Part shown: piece after piece, positions 53,335 through 64,000 of the stretch
Numbering within the stretch: position 1 is the stretch's first letter
Layout: every line of letters begins with the position of its first letter
From: Corynespora cassiicola
Lineage: Eukaryota; Ascomycota; Dothideomycetes; Pleosporales; Corynesporascaceae
Assembly (NCBI GenBank): GCA_022059125.1
Contig: JAEUWY010000004.1
Span: forward strand, 434,001 to 498,000
Length of the DNA stretch: 64,000 nt
Direction of reading: 5' to 3'
Translations under genes and position numbers: made by a program
Notes under the pieces: generated by a model
Database searches by the model: none
Seen by the model: only the letters and a program-made list of their open reading frames with translations
Told to the model about the DNA's origin: nothing

Positions 53335-53688
53335 ATGTGCTTCTTCGATCAACACCGGTTCGTGTGCGGCGATTGGAAGTGGGGCCACTTCCGCCAGCAC
53401 TGCGCCAAGGAGTACCGGATTGGTGAAACCTGTGGCATGAAGCTCATCATGCAAACGGTGCCGGTCGGGACAAAGTGCAAGCTGTGCGAGAAGATCGACA
53501 CCAAGATGCGGCGCCGGGCCGCCGAGGTCGAGCGCGTCAACCGGTGGCAGCGCGAAGGCAACAAGTTCCGGGCGTCCATAGACAAATCGATGGAGATGAT
53601 CCGAGGGTTGGATGGCGAGATCTATGAGCTCAGCTGCGAGCGCAACCGGAGGCTGCAAGGCATTGGTGCAATGAGCGCGCACGCCTGA
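53335..53688 (+). CDS. conserved small cysteine-rich protein with coiled coil
   Basis: An intronless 117-residue protein starting MCFFDQHRFVCGDWKWGHF. The N-terminal half carries seven cysteines and three histidines in a non-repetitive order (C2, C11, C23, C33, C48, C51 and H7, H18, H22), with KCKLCEKIDTK a Cys-x2-Cys knuckle; zinc binding is plausible. The C-terminal half is a charged helix (RRRAAEVERVNRWQREGNKF, then an ESID-like helix with many Glu and Arg), likely coiled coil. I recall similar short proteins starting MCFFDQHRF in many filamentous ascomycetes but know no function. There is no signal peptide. It stands alone between two deserts, 6 kb and 3 kb long, so purifying selection on it is the likely reason it stays intact. 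Confidence 0.82.
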   Translation: MCFFDQHRFVCGDWKWGHFRQHCAKEYRIGETCGMKLIMQTVPVGTKCKLCEKIDTKMRRRAAEVERVNRWQREGNKFRASIDKSMEMIRGLDGEIYELSCERNRRLQGIGAMSAHA

Positions 53689-56600
53689 GCGACTTGTCGA
53701 CGGCCACGGCGCGGGCGTCTGAGATTCAGTTTCATGTACAACGCTTTGGGGTCTGATTTGGACGAAGCCCACTCATTTCTGGAGTTTGGAAACGGGATGA
53801 CACGGAAAAGACTGATATTGAAAGGGGGAGAGACGGATAAGGAGAAGGCCGGGCGTTACCTCTTACAGTCGCTTGCTTTTCTATACCTTATTCTTTCGGC
53901 TCTAATGATGCAATGAACTTACGCACCTTTTATGATTGGCCGTGTTTTTAATCGAAGTGATGTAGCCGCTGCGCCGTGAAATGGGGGCTGAGGCCGTCCA
54001 ATCCGTGAGTGTCGCGTAGCCACAAATAGAAGTGGGGAGGTGATCGCGCACGGCCCGCCAACAGCACCACGGCGCCTCTCCCGTTAGGCGACGGGGGCCG
54101 AGCGGCGGAGCCAGAGCGGGTGGCCAGCGATATATCATGGCCGAGCAGCGAGCGCAGCGTCGTTGCCGGGCGGGCTGCAAGAGGGAGGGTTGAGGAGTGA
54201 GGTCGTGGTGGAGGCCTGCCGACGTTGAGGTGGGGATCTCGCTTCTTTCCCATCACGTGCCCGAGCTAACACCAGCCTATCCGGGACCGGACGGCCCGTC
54301 GCGCGCGCCGAGGATCCGCCGCCCAAACGCTGTTCGACCAGGCCTCTGCCACGAGACGTCGTTCCTTTGCCTCACCACCTCATGTGCATTCCGCGCCTGC
54401 ACCGTCCCAGGGCCGGCAATGCACACAATATAGCCAGCGAGCCGCCCTGCGTGCTGGCCGTCTGCCTCCCTGCAACGGCCGCCCGATGAGGCAATCTGCT
54501 CGCTCTGCCTTGACCGAACCGTTCCTCCGGCCAGCGTGCGTTGCCGAATCGAGACGCGGGTGTGGTTCGATGGCGAGAGGCCTATCGGGAGACGACGACG
54601 ACGGAGACGACGACGAAGACGACGACATGCGTGCGTTGCGTTGCGTTGCCTGCGTGCGTGGGTGCATGCGTACGCCCTCCCACACGTTCCCCCTCCTCTC
54701 CCCACGAGCCCGTCGAGGTGGGTCGCTGTCTGTATTTCCTTGTTCGTCGCCGTTATCGTCGATGTTCGATGTTAAACGTTCTTTGCGCTTGCGTTTCTCG
54801 TTTTCGTTGCAGAACCGCCCGTGTCGCTTGTGTCGCATCGTGCTTTTCGTTTCGCGTCGTACTCTCTCGCCCTCTCTTCCCTGTTTTTTTTTCTTCCTCG
54901 AGTTCTTTTCAAAAGTCAGGACGGAGACGCGGCCCCAAAGTAGGCCAGCCCAGGCCGGGAAAGACGCACCATATCAGTCCTCCATCAGGCGAAACGATTG
55001 TCGAAAGCTCCCACCCCACGTGGCGGTCTCTGAGTGGTCTACCCACGCGGACGATCGCCTTGTTGCGAACCACGCTGCCACAATTCGTGGGAGAATGCCG
55101 TCAGGATTCGGCCCCCTCCCTGTCTTACACTTTAAGTCGACGTCGGGTCTCCAGTCTCCTGGGTCTGCTGCCGGCAGAGCCTTCGGGTTCGTCGTTGTTT
55201 GCGAGAAAAGGCTTCGAAAGCGGACGGGGGCGGCGCCGAGCTTATGAACACGTCGTAAACACTACTCCACCTCACGGCGAGAAGAACTGGCGCTTAACCT
55301 TTCTGGCGACATTGACGCTCTTGTACCACGGTCGAGTCTGGATCGAACGGCGCCGACAGGGTATGTACCAGGCCTTTTCCTCCTTCGACGGCCAATTAGG
55401 CGGCTAGACGTGTGCGGAGCGGGATGATCAGGCATCACCAGTGCATGCTCGCAGGGCGACAACATCGACTGAATGCTCCACCTGGATGTATTGGGCAACA
55501 GGTGTATTTGTGTGCATATCTGGGACATAGGTAAGGCACCCTACCGACCAATCAGAGCGCTCAACGTCACATCCACATTTCTCTCGCATTTCGCCCATTA
55601 CCCGTTTCATTTCTCCATGCTTCAACACGCCGGCCACGTCTTGACATGCATATCTGGGCGACAGGTAAGGCTGCTCGCCGTCCAATTGAAGCCGTCAATT
55701 GAACCTCTATACCCGCCCCGGCTCGTCCTGCGGCGGAAGCGCTCCCGCGTATTGTATGCATATGCTCGGAACGGACGCAATGCATCCGGAGCACCAATTG
55801 CGTCTTGATGGAAACAATAATCATATGGCGTCGTTCCCCCACGGCGGCTTGGGCACGCCCCGAACCTCCATTGCAGACCTCGCATTCGCAGAAATGGGCG
55901 CCTGTACCCTATACACGGAATACGTACACTCGTCTACATGCTCGCACCCATCTCCCGACCCCTTAATACCCTATAGAACCACCCCGCGCGTGCAGGTCTG
56001 CCTGCCCCCCAGCCCAGACGCGTACTCTGCACCCCATCCAATCACGGCGCCCACGCACCTCATGCCTAAGAATCCTACGGCCACGGTCATGGCGCCTCCA
56101 GCGACAATGCATCACGACATTTGCCAGCGACCTGAAAGCATTGGTTTCGGACGTCGCAAGACGTCGTCAGACTCGAGGCGTGGGGCGGGCCAATCAGCGC
56201 CCAGAACGCCTATTACCGCTCTGGTGGAAGCCGCCCAACAAAACACGCTCAATAGTACCGAGCGCTAAGGACCTCTACATGGGAATAATCGTGGAAGCAT
56301 TGGCCTCCGTCTTTTGCATTGATCAATTAGCCCTAATAACAAAAAGTGGATTTCAAAAAGGATCGGAAGAAATACTATGCTGGAATGTAGGCGCGCAACA
56401 ATACAATAAAAAAGAGGCCAATGGTCGTGATGCTCGCCGCCCGTCCCGCTGCTTCGTGTGCCCGCCTACCCTACCGAGAAAAGAGGTTGTGCGTCCGGGG
56501 CCCTGCCTGCGCGCATGGAAGCGCGACCCGTGCACGCGTTGCGTGATGTGAGGCCTGAGGGCGTGGGCCTCCCCCACGCCGGCTGCTGCGTTTCCCCACA

Positions 56601-56750
56601 CTCTCTCTACCTGCCGCTCGCCAGTGGCCTACCATCCCACGCGTATCCGGATATAGTCCTGCACAGCACCACCACCACCACCGCATGCGTCTCCATCCTC
56701 CCAATAAGCTCAAACCGCCATTGCTTCACACACACCCACACACACACCCA
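53689..56750. other. 3-kb region without a supported gene
   Basis: Two long plus-strand frames overlap one another at 54384-55247 and 54541-55407, in different phases, and a third lies at 55699-56268. All are Arg/Ser/Pro-rich and cross a GAC/GAG repeat, so they are treated as chance frames. A weak direct repeat occurs at about 55512-55570 and 55646-55704, built around GCATATCTGGG followed by AGGTAAGGC. From 56600 the strand is CA-rich as the 3' side of the large minus-strand gene. Confidence 0.4.
54591..54626. repeat. GAC-rich imperfect microsatellite
   Basis: GAC triplets interrupted by GGA and GAA units. It causes the Asp and Thr runs in overlapping frames. Confidence 0.85.
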
Positions 56751-59700
56751 CTACACAGCCCTCACCCCCACATCATCCACCTCAACCACCATGAACCCCT
56801 CCCTATCCGTCCCCACCACCGCACCCCCCAACCCCTCGCACCCCCCCTCAACCCTAAGCTCGACACTCACGTCCTCCGCCGTGCTCCCGGCGGTGAAAAA
56901 CTCGCTCCGTCCCAGCCACTCCCCCTGCGGCCTAAACTCCACCACCAGCACGTCGCCCAGAAACATCCGCACCCCGCACCGCGCAAGCGCGCTGTCCTGG
57001 CGCGAAAAGCCCGACACGCGGTACTGCGTGCGCGGGCACAGGGTCAGCGGCTGCGAGATGGCGGCGCGGCGGCCTGCGGCGGCGGAGCGGATGCGCGCGG
57101 TGCGGGCGCCGCCGGGCGAGTGCTGCGTGGGGGACTCGGGCGCGGAGAAGGAGATGAAGGGGTCGTCTGGGGCGAGGGACCAGCCCAGAGGGTTGGAGGC
57201 GGGGTCGAGCTCGAAGTCTGCGTTGAAGACGAGGTTGTCGGGGTTTGCGCAGGCGGCGGCGATTTGGGCCTCGGTGGCGGTTTCGTTGGAGCGGCGGCGG
57301 GGGATGGGCGAGGCTGGCGTGGATGTTGGGGTGGAAGTAGGGCTTGCGGGGACGGTGGGGATGGGGAGGATGCTGAAGCCGATGCCGGTGCCGGTGCCGG
57401 TGCCGGTTGGGATCGTTGCGTTACTACCCAGGCCCGTGCTGGAATCAGGGCATGGCGTTGAGACTGGGACAGTCACTGTTTCCTCTATCAGAATGACGGT
57501 TGTGATGGGCCTTGTTATAACGAGCTGCGTGAATTGTGTGGGCGACGGGCAAACTTCTTCCGTAGTGTTGAGAGAGAACGTTGGAGTTGCCGAAGGTAGC
57601 GAGGATGAATTTGCAGTGACATTTGATGGAGGGATAGTAGACTTGGCCGACGGGATTGGTACGCCGGTTGAAAGCACTATCGAGCTACTTCCGGTCGGAA
57701 GAAAGCCGGTCGAGTTCGCTGACACAGGTGGCACCACGGATGAGACGCCAGTAGATAAAACACCCGTGCTCAGCGGTAGGCTGATGTTTCCTGACGGTGA
57801 CGGAATGTTTGAAGATGGGGCAGAAAATCCAGTTGATAAGTTTATCGTCGAGTTAGATGGGAGCGTAGGAATAGACATAGATCCTGTCCCTTTTATTATA
57901 CTCGAATTGGTGGACACAACTGGCACAGAGGATGATCCAGTCCCCAAAAGCGAGCTAGAGGCTGTTCCAGTGGTTAAGCTTCCATTGAACGAAAGTAATG
58001 GAATAGAAATCGAAGCCGTTGAGTTTACAGAGGGCTGAGGTACATCAAAAGATCCAGTCCCGCTCGGAAGACTCGTCAAGTTTGCAGGAGCAGTGGGGGT
58101 GGAACTTGATGCCGAGATGGATGTCCCAGGCCAAAAAGTGGTGTTGGAACTAGGCTCAGGGAAGCCGCTAGATGTATTTGATCTTGTTCGATGATTGCCC
58201 GTCCGATCACCGCCTGTAAAACTAGGATTGAAATTGCCGCTGCTTCCCGTAGGCATAGAAATGCTGACGTTGGCAGATACTGGGGGAATTGCCATAGAAG
58301 GCTGCCTAGTCTCTGGCACGGTTGTGGAGTTGAATATAAACGGGGGTGTTGTTCCCGTCCCGCTAGGCGCAGTCACTGGAGCGGATGAGTTCAGCGCCGT
58401 AGTATGGCTAAGTGGACCTCCAGTTCGTGGTCCGTCAGTGAATGAAGGATTGAAATCAGTGGTGACCGAAGCATTAAGGCTTGGTGTTGGGGATAAACTT
58501 GGAGCCGAAGTAATGGTGAGGTTGACAGATGGAGTTCTGATACCCCCTGATCCAGTTGATAGTGTTATAGCAGTAGCCCCTGAAGTCGAAAAGTTGAATT
58601 CTCCTGACGAAACTAGCTCAGTTCCAGTTGCAGTCGTTGATGCGTTCAAACTTGGAGAAGTCGTTAGGCTAACAGATACAGTTAAATTCACCGAAGGAGT
58701 GATTATGCCGCTTCCTCCTGTCAAGGTTGTGAAAGCAGTGTCGCCTGAAGTCGAGAAGACATCTGTGCCAACTGGTAATGAAGCATTCAAACTTGGCGAT
58801 GGTGTTGAGCTTGCTGGAACATTGGCAGTCAAGTTGGATGATAGGGGTGGAGTTATACCAGATGAACCTGTAGTAACCAGTACGGACGTTATCACTGAGG
58901 TAGATAGCACTTCCGTGCCGATAGACATGGAGATATTGGCGCCAGGCGATGGCGTGCTGCTCACGGAAATACTACTTGAAACATTGGAAGATGGCGTTAC
59001 AAATCCTCCTGATCCAGTAGAAAACGTGACCTTTGTGCTCCTAGATACGGTCAAGCCGCCTGCGCCAGAGGTTCCTAGGGGAATGGTGGCGTTGGAAGAA
59101 GGCACGACAGAACCTGTGCCTGTCGAGAGCAGTACGCTGCTAGTAGCTGAGGGTGATAGTATTCCACTACCCCCCGTAGAGTTGGAAGTGGAAAAGCCAC
59201 CGCTAATTGTTGCGGTATCTGCGCCTGATTCCGTGACCAGAAGCTGTGTGGTATTGGTGGCAGCTGTGCTTGGCCCTCTGATACCACCACTGCCGGTTAA
59301 AAAGAACGCCGATGTGTTTCCAGCTGAACTAAAGCCTGCACTGCCAGTGACCACGGATCCAGAGATCACAGTCTGGTTTGCTGAAAAGCTTTGTGAGATC
59401 ACGCCGGTGCCGATCGTGGTTGTGAGTACTGATGTTGCTACCGAGATTACTGTTATAGTCGTGCTGGTAGCTGTGCCAAGTGTAGGCGGAATGACGCCAC
59501 CACCCCCAGTGGAATTGAAGGTGAAAGTTTCTCCAGAAATGGTTTTTTGAGCTGCTCCAGAAGTTACGAAGAAACCAGTTGAGTTGGCCACCGGGATATC
59601 TGTCACAAGGCTCATAGCTGGCCCGGACACTCCATTGCTTCCGGTGTAATTAAAAGTTGCTGTGGATGACGAAACTGTAACTGCATCTCCGCCAGACATT

Positions 59701-61841
59701 GTCCATACAACTGCAGAAGTCCCTGTAGCAGACGGGGGAACTGATCCACCCAAACCAGTGGAATTGCTCGTCGACCAACTACTGGAAGTAGCAATCTCGG
59801 CTCCATCAGATGTCGAAGGTGGCCGTACGACGGACCCGCCCGTAGAATTGTACGCGGATGCTCCACCTGACACTGTTCCAACATCTTCGCCCGAGGATTC
59901 GAGAGTGACAGGAGTCTGTTTTGACGATGGAGGAATAACGCCCCCACTTCCGAATGACTTGAAGGTGGAGAAAGCACCCGAGTTGGTCAAGACCCCTGAG
60001 CCTTGGTTCACCGTAGCGTTCGTGGTCGTTGAAGGTCCTTTTACCCCACCACCTGCATCCGAAGACCGTGTCATTGTTGAAAATCCAGTGGAAAACGCAC
60101 CCGAACCCCCAGTAGTAGATGCCGATACCTGAGTAGGGGACAGAATGCCTCCTCCGGCAGTAAAGCTAGTTACTGAAGTCCCTGAGATGATGGTAGTAAC
60201 ATCCTGGCTGATGATTGTCGTGACATTCCGGAATATGGAAGTGATGTTGGGCGCAGATGTAACTTCAGGAGCAGGTTCGACAATTGTGATTGGAGTGTCA
60301 GCTGTGCATGACCAAGCCGTTCGATATTCTTCGTACCACCAACTGGAAGAGGCAGAAAGTTCATACCAAGTAAAATGAATGTATCCCAGAGAATCAGTAG
60401 ACTCGGTTGAAAAGAAAGTCTTGGAAACTCCACCAGTCTCAAACCTCGTTACAAAACCGGGCGTGGACAAAGAGTAGCTTGCCGAAGTAATGGTAGCTGG
60501 GACTCCCCCAGAAACTCCGCTACGACTGAGGCTGTGACATCGATCGTCCTTGGAGAAGGTCCTGGCATGGATGATAGCCACCGATCCAGGGCTATCCTTG
60601 AAATCTGTTGTCGAGCCGCTCAGAACGCAAATACCATTCTCAAGGCCAGGGATGGGTGTAAACATGGCAGCTTGGCATACATCCTGCTGGGTGTTTGCGT
60701 TAAGTAATGAGCACTCAGCAGCGCAGTCTGTAGAGTCAGTCGTAGCAATGGATGCGAGCTCATTGCTTGTTACGATGGCTGTATCACAAAGTATTAGATA
60801 CTCGTAGCCAAAGTTGCCGACGAATAGCTGTTTTCGACTGTCGTGAGACGATGGACAGCTGAAAGGGATTCCAATGACCACCGGACGTGTAGCATCTGGA
60901 GGAGAAGATGGGAAGACAACTACACTAGAGCCAACTGTCGTCGTCAACGAGGCTATGTCTGACTCTATTAGCACAGTAGTCGCTACAGCCGGGCCACTTG
61001 GCAAATCCGTGCTGGCCCCGCTTTCATCAACGGTGACTGTCGTAGTCTCGGTATAGCTCTTGGTCATGACATCGGTTTGGCGCACTATAACAAAGTCATG
61101 TGCGGTTACCTCCTAATACATGTTTAGGTTAACCCTGATATAATTGATGCTCGAGTTCCTACCTCCGTGGGAGCCGTAAAGGTCGATATAACTGTCGCCG
61201 TGGGCTCTACATTTTTACACGAACATGCGTTCGACAAAGCTTCTATGGCTTGTGCGCTCTGAGGTTCAATTGACGTCGTGGTTTCAACCCCACTAGCGAC
61301 AACTGACGTTATGACTTCTTCTGCTATAGCTATCCTTTGAGCGATTGCTGCAGCTCGAGGAGTAACCTGTGCAGGTGCGATTGTTGCGGTCACTGATACT
61401 GTTTCCGTGGTAATCACTCGGGTGGTGCTGTATATAGTATGCGTCGAGCTTCCTGCTTCCGTCACTTGCCTACGAATGGCATTAGATGATGCGTAAAAAG
61501 GTGCTTCAGGTAACTTACCGTATGGGGGTGTATTCTTCTACTGAGGTTGTGGCACCCAACTCAAGGAGTTTGTTACAAAAACTCTGTACAAGTCTGCCGG
61601 GGTTGTGATTTAGCAGCTCCAATTCGACATTCGGGGTTGAACAGTTTAGTTTTTGAGTTTCCTGTCGTTTTCCGAATGGGTTACGTAGGCGTATACCTTG
61701 AAATGTGCTCTCATGGTCTTTCTTCTGCACCTCAGGGGCCTTCTTTGTGAGATCGTCACTATGCCGTACATTATCGGCATTTGCAAGCGAATGCAGCGAA
61801 AGGACGATGGCCGAAGCCAGCACTGAACGAGGGAAGTGCAT
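56751..61841 (-). CDS. large secreted Ser/Thr/Gly-repeat surface protein, three exons
   Basis: The assembled product is 1663 residues. Exons (minus) are 61841-61519, 61469-61163 and 61112-56751; introns are 49 and 50 bases. It has a signal peptide (MHFPRSVLASAIVLSLHSLA) and a Kex2-like KR site at 58-59 (NPFGKRQE). Residues about 296-376 are cysteine-containing and PAN/apple-like (GNFGYEYLILCDTAIVTSN, STDCAAECSLLNANTQQDVC). The centre, about 1000 residues, is Ser/Thr/Gly-rich with dozens of variants of STGSGGI-x-x-PS, a stalk that is probably heavily O-glycosylated. The C-terminal 180 residues form a folded domain (NLVFNADFELDPASNPLGWS, QPLTLCPRTQYRVSGFSRQD, VVEFRPQGEWLGRSEFF), which has the look of a carbohydrate-binding, galactose-binding-like fold. 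No GPI or membrane segment ends the chain, so an adhesin-like secreted or wall-bound protein is inferred. Confidence 0.85.
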
Positions 61842-62930
61842 GATCGATCGAGCACTCGAACGAGTGAGAGGTACTCAGATCATGCGATTGAGCCGGTACC
61901 GAGGAGACTCCTGACGGAATATGGGTACCGATTATACATAAAAGTTCCTTTATAATGAAAGGGCAAGTTTGAGACATGAATGGCCTAGTCCTCAGTGTCA
62001 TCCTGACAGCCATCAAGATTGTTTTCACGCTCAGTACGTGCCTTGCAGACAGGATCCGCAACACTGATCTAGTTGAGCCGCCGGATGGAGTGGTTTCGCG
62101 TGAAGTCGACAGTAGTACCAATGTCGAGAATGCTGGCCACCGTGAAGCAAGTCAGCAATCTTCATAGCCTCCGTTCAAAGATAGAAGAGTCTAGCAGGTT
62201 TGGTCTTTGCCATGCCTATTCTGGCCATCCGGAATGTCGCATGTAGATGCCAAGATCCCTTGCCAGAGTCGCGTGGTCACATATTCCTGTCCATCCACGC
62301 CCGCGTCTGAAATTGAAGGGGCCATGCGAAGGGAGAGAACGCGTCGGCGACAAAGAAAACGCGTTGGGAGGGTGCACTTGGGCCGATGGCTAGACCTCGA
62401 AAATAGGAGAGCCAAAAGTAACCATATCACATTGCAAAGACAGCACTATCGATTTACAAAACCGTCCGTGTAAAAACGAAGACAAGAGAGCATTGACAGC
62501 ATTTTCACTAACAGGAAGTCGATGAAGCTCATACAGTGTTCGACCCCAGGCGGACGAAACAAGGTCTCGAGTTGAAATGGAAAGCGGAATCAAGTGCTAG
62601 CGCATGTCTCGATGGTCAACCCCATATGATCAAGCGTCGATGAGGTTGGAAGAAGAATCGGGGCCCATTGAACACATAGGGCTGGACGGCGAAGCGAGCC
62701 AATCAGCCGAGAACGGAGATGAGCGTCCGTGCACCAGAGCTCACCACCATCACCAGCCTCTTCGCCCAGCGACCAAAACAAGCCCTGAGTGACGCAATTC
62801 ACGACTCTCGCGCACCCCCCGCGCACCCATACTAACAGCACTCGCGCTCCACTCCCTCCAGCCTTCCAAAGGCATTCCCAACTTCACCTCACCCAGTCGC
62901 TCCTCTCTCCGCCCCCGCGCGCACCATTCC
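61842..62930. other. divergent intergenic region between the surface-protein and LAMTOR1-like genes
   Basis: Promoters of both flanking genes. A 63-codon plus-strand frame at 61976-62167 opens with a signal-peptide-like hydrophobic stretch (MNGLVLSVILTAIKIVFTLS) and then a polar tail. It could be a tiny secreted peptide, but nothing else supports it and it sits in the promoter of the surface-protein gene. Confidence 0.4.
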
Positions 62931-63555
62931 ATGGGCATCTGCTCCTCCTGCCTAGGTCGGCGGACCTCAGACGCTGAAGTACGTACCCCCCAGCAGCATC
63001 CAGCCGTCCGCTAACGCCCACCCCTTGGACAGCACTCAGACACCTCCCACCTCCTCGCGGACCCCTACCAACCGCACTATGGCACCGCCGCCGCCCCCGG
63101 CCCTCACAGCGCAGGCCCCCAGCCCGATCCAGAGGAGATACGCCGCCAGCGCGACGCGTTAGAGCGCATCTGCGCCCAGACATCTGAGTACGTCGCCCGT
63201 GCCCCCTTCCCAGAAATGCAAAAAAAGCAAAAAGCTCATCCCTTTGTGCGCCCCCAACAGCAAACTGATCCACGTCTCACAAACGACGCATCTGGATAGC
63301 CGGTCCAAGATGGCGGCCGAGTACTCGCGCCTGTTCAACGAGCGGTTTCCCCCCCTGCACGCCGCGGCCGGCGGTAGTCGCCCTGCGTCGGCGGACGCGA
63401 GCGCGGATGAAGACGAATCGGCGTGGTTGGGGCAGGTTATTGGGGAGTCGAGTGAGGCGGAGGGGAGTTGGGGGCGGGTTGAGCCGGTGGATGCGGGGTT
63501 GACGGTGAATTTTGGGGAGCCGTTGGGGGTGGCGGATAAGAGGGTGGGGAGGTAG
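62931..63555 (+). CDS. LAMTOR1 / Meh1 (EGO1)-like vacuolar membrane anchor, three exons
   Basis: The product is 165 residues. Exons are 62931-62978, 63033-63187 and 63261-63555; introns are 54 and 73 bases. The N-terminus MGICSSCLGRR gives a Gly2 myristoylation site and Cys4/Cys7 for palmitoylation, as in LAMTOR1 (p18) and yeast Meh1/Ego1. Next come HSDTSHLLADPYQPHYG and, in the second exon, the helix PDPEEIRRQRDALERICAQT continuing over the splice as SDKLIHVSQ, the family's most conserved part. The C-terminal region (SKMAAEYSRLFNERFPPL) is a helix followed by a Ser/Ala/Asp-rich tail. Homologs scaffold the Ragulator/EGO complex that holds Rag GTPases on the vacuole and so recruits TORC1 when amino acids are plentiful. 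The first exon of 16 codons is short but carries the lipidation signal. Confidence 0.9.
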
Positions 63556-64000
63556 ATGGGGAGGTGTGGTGGTATTGTTTTGCTGGACTTTTTCCTTTCT
63601 CGATGTGGTGGTTGGTTATGCATGCCTTAATATTGGGGCGAACGTTTTGATACCCCCCTTTACTTGGTCTTTTTCCTTCTTCTTCTTCTTCTTCTTCTTC
63701 TTCTTTTCTTTTTTTTGCGCGCCTTATTTTCTTAGTGTCTAGACGACTGGTCTTTGGTTTCCTTTGTATGGCATTGCACTGCATTGGCGGAGTTCGATGT
63801 AGGTAGGCTGCATCTAATTCAATCCCTTCGCGTCTCACATCGCCATCCCATTCCGCAATCTCAATCCGCAATATCTCAACGTCGCATCGTGTCTCACCTC
63901 CCCAGCCACCAATCTCTCAAGCCCATTTCCCTAGCTCACGTCTCTCTCGTCTTTCACGCCCCCAAGTCTCAGAACAGCAAGGCCTGTACACACAAGAGAG
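63556..64000. other. 3' region after the LAMTOR1-like gene
   Basis: T- and CT-rich, with a (CTT)n microsatellite. No gene seen before the window edge. Confidence 0.5.
63677..63706. repeat. (CTT)n microsatellite
   Basis: About ten CTT triplets, probably in the 3' UTR of the LAMTOR1-like gene. Confidence 0.9.

Noticed and set aside
54384..55407. Two overlapping plus-strand frames of about 287 codons
   Set aside because: They lie in different phases over the same DNA, are Arg/Ser/Pro-rich and cross a GAC repeat; neither has a motif.
58195..59550. 451-codon plus-strand frame and others opposite the large surface-protein exon
   Set aside because: They are antisense shadows of the Ser/Thr/Gly repeat; the minus strand has a signal peptide, folded end domains and clean introns.

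Overview
The window reads as nuclear DNA of a filamentous ascomycete (Pezizomycotina). A Dothideomycete is the best guess, but the sequence alone does not fix the class. The evidence is short GT..AG introns, mostly 49-110 bp, in almost every gene, together with fungal-specific families: HET domain, Zn2Cys6 regulator, DUF1996, a BIM1/X325-like copper protein, acetamidase and TCO89. I saw no tRNA, rRNA, CRISPR array, intact transposon or telomere repeat. Exon coordinates were built by hand from splice signals and frame continuity and were not aligned to any database.

Layout. 1-5.3 kb is gene-poor and holds three small, mutually similar genes of an unrecognised family, two on the minus strand and one on the plus strand, the last with an in-frame stop. 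5.8-13.9 kb carries an acetamidase-type amidase, a basic disordered protein, a TCO89-like TORC1 subunit and a short secreted, probably GPI-anchored protein. 13.9-18.0 kb is a gene desert rich in simple repeats. 18.0-20.1 kb is a long pseudogene related to the N-terminal helical region found in fungal STAND-type proteins. It keeps one reading frame across about a dozen stops and has lost its start codon, which suggests RIP-like point mutation. 21.7-29.0 kb holds a major facilitator transporter, an ABC-F ATPase with a probable GC-AG intron, and a conserved polyglutamine-containing protein. 30.1-38.9 kb holds a hypothetical protein, a HET-domain protein head-to-head with an F-box-like protein, and a Zn2Cys6 transcription factor.

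40.8-45.2 kb is a run of four consecutive secreted-protein genes: a BIM1/X325-like copper protein, a DUF1996 protein and two 8-cysteine small secreted proteins. Three of the four have a TATA box 54-110 bp before the start codon. 45.6-53.3 kb holds decayed fragments and a 6-kb desert. A conserved cysteine-rich small protein sits alone at 53.3 kb. 56.8-61.8 kb encodes a 1663-residue secreted Ser/Thr/Gly-repeat surface protein. The window closes with a LAMTOR1/Meh1-like vacuolar anchor protein.

Connections. Two components of nutrient signalling lie in the same window (TCO89-like at 10 kb, LAMTOR1/Meh1-like at 63 kb) but 51 kb apart, so I infer no operon-like link. The secreted block at 40.8-45.2 kb is the most convincing functional neighbourhood. 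The three-paralog family at 3-5.3 kb and the frame-preserved pseudogene at 18-20 kb are the least explained parts.
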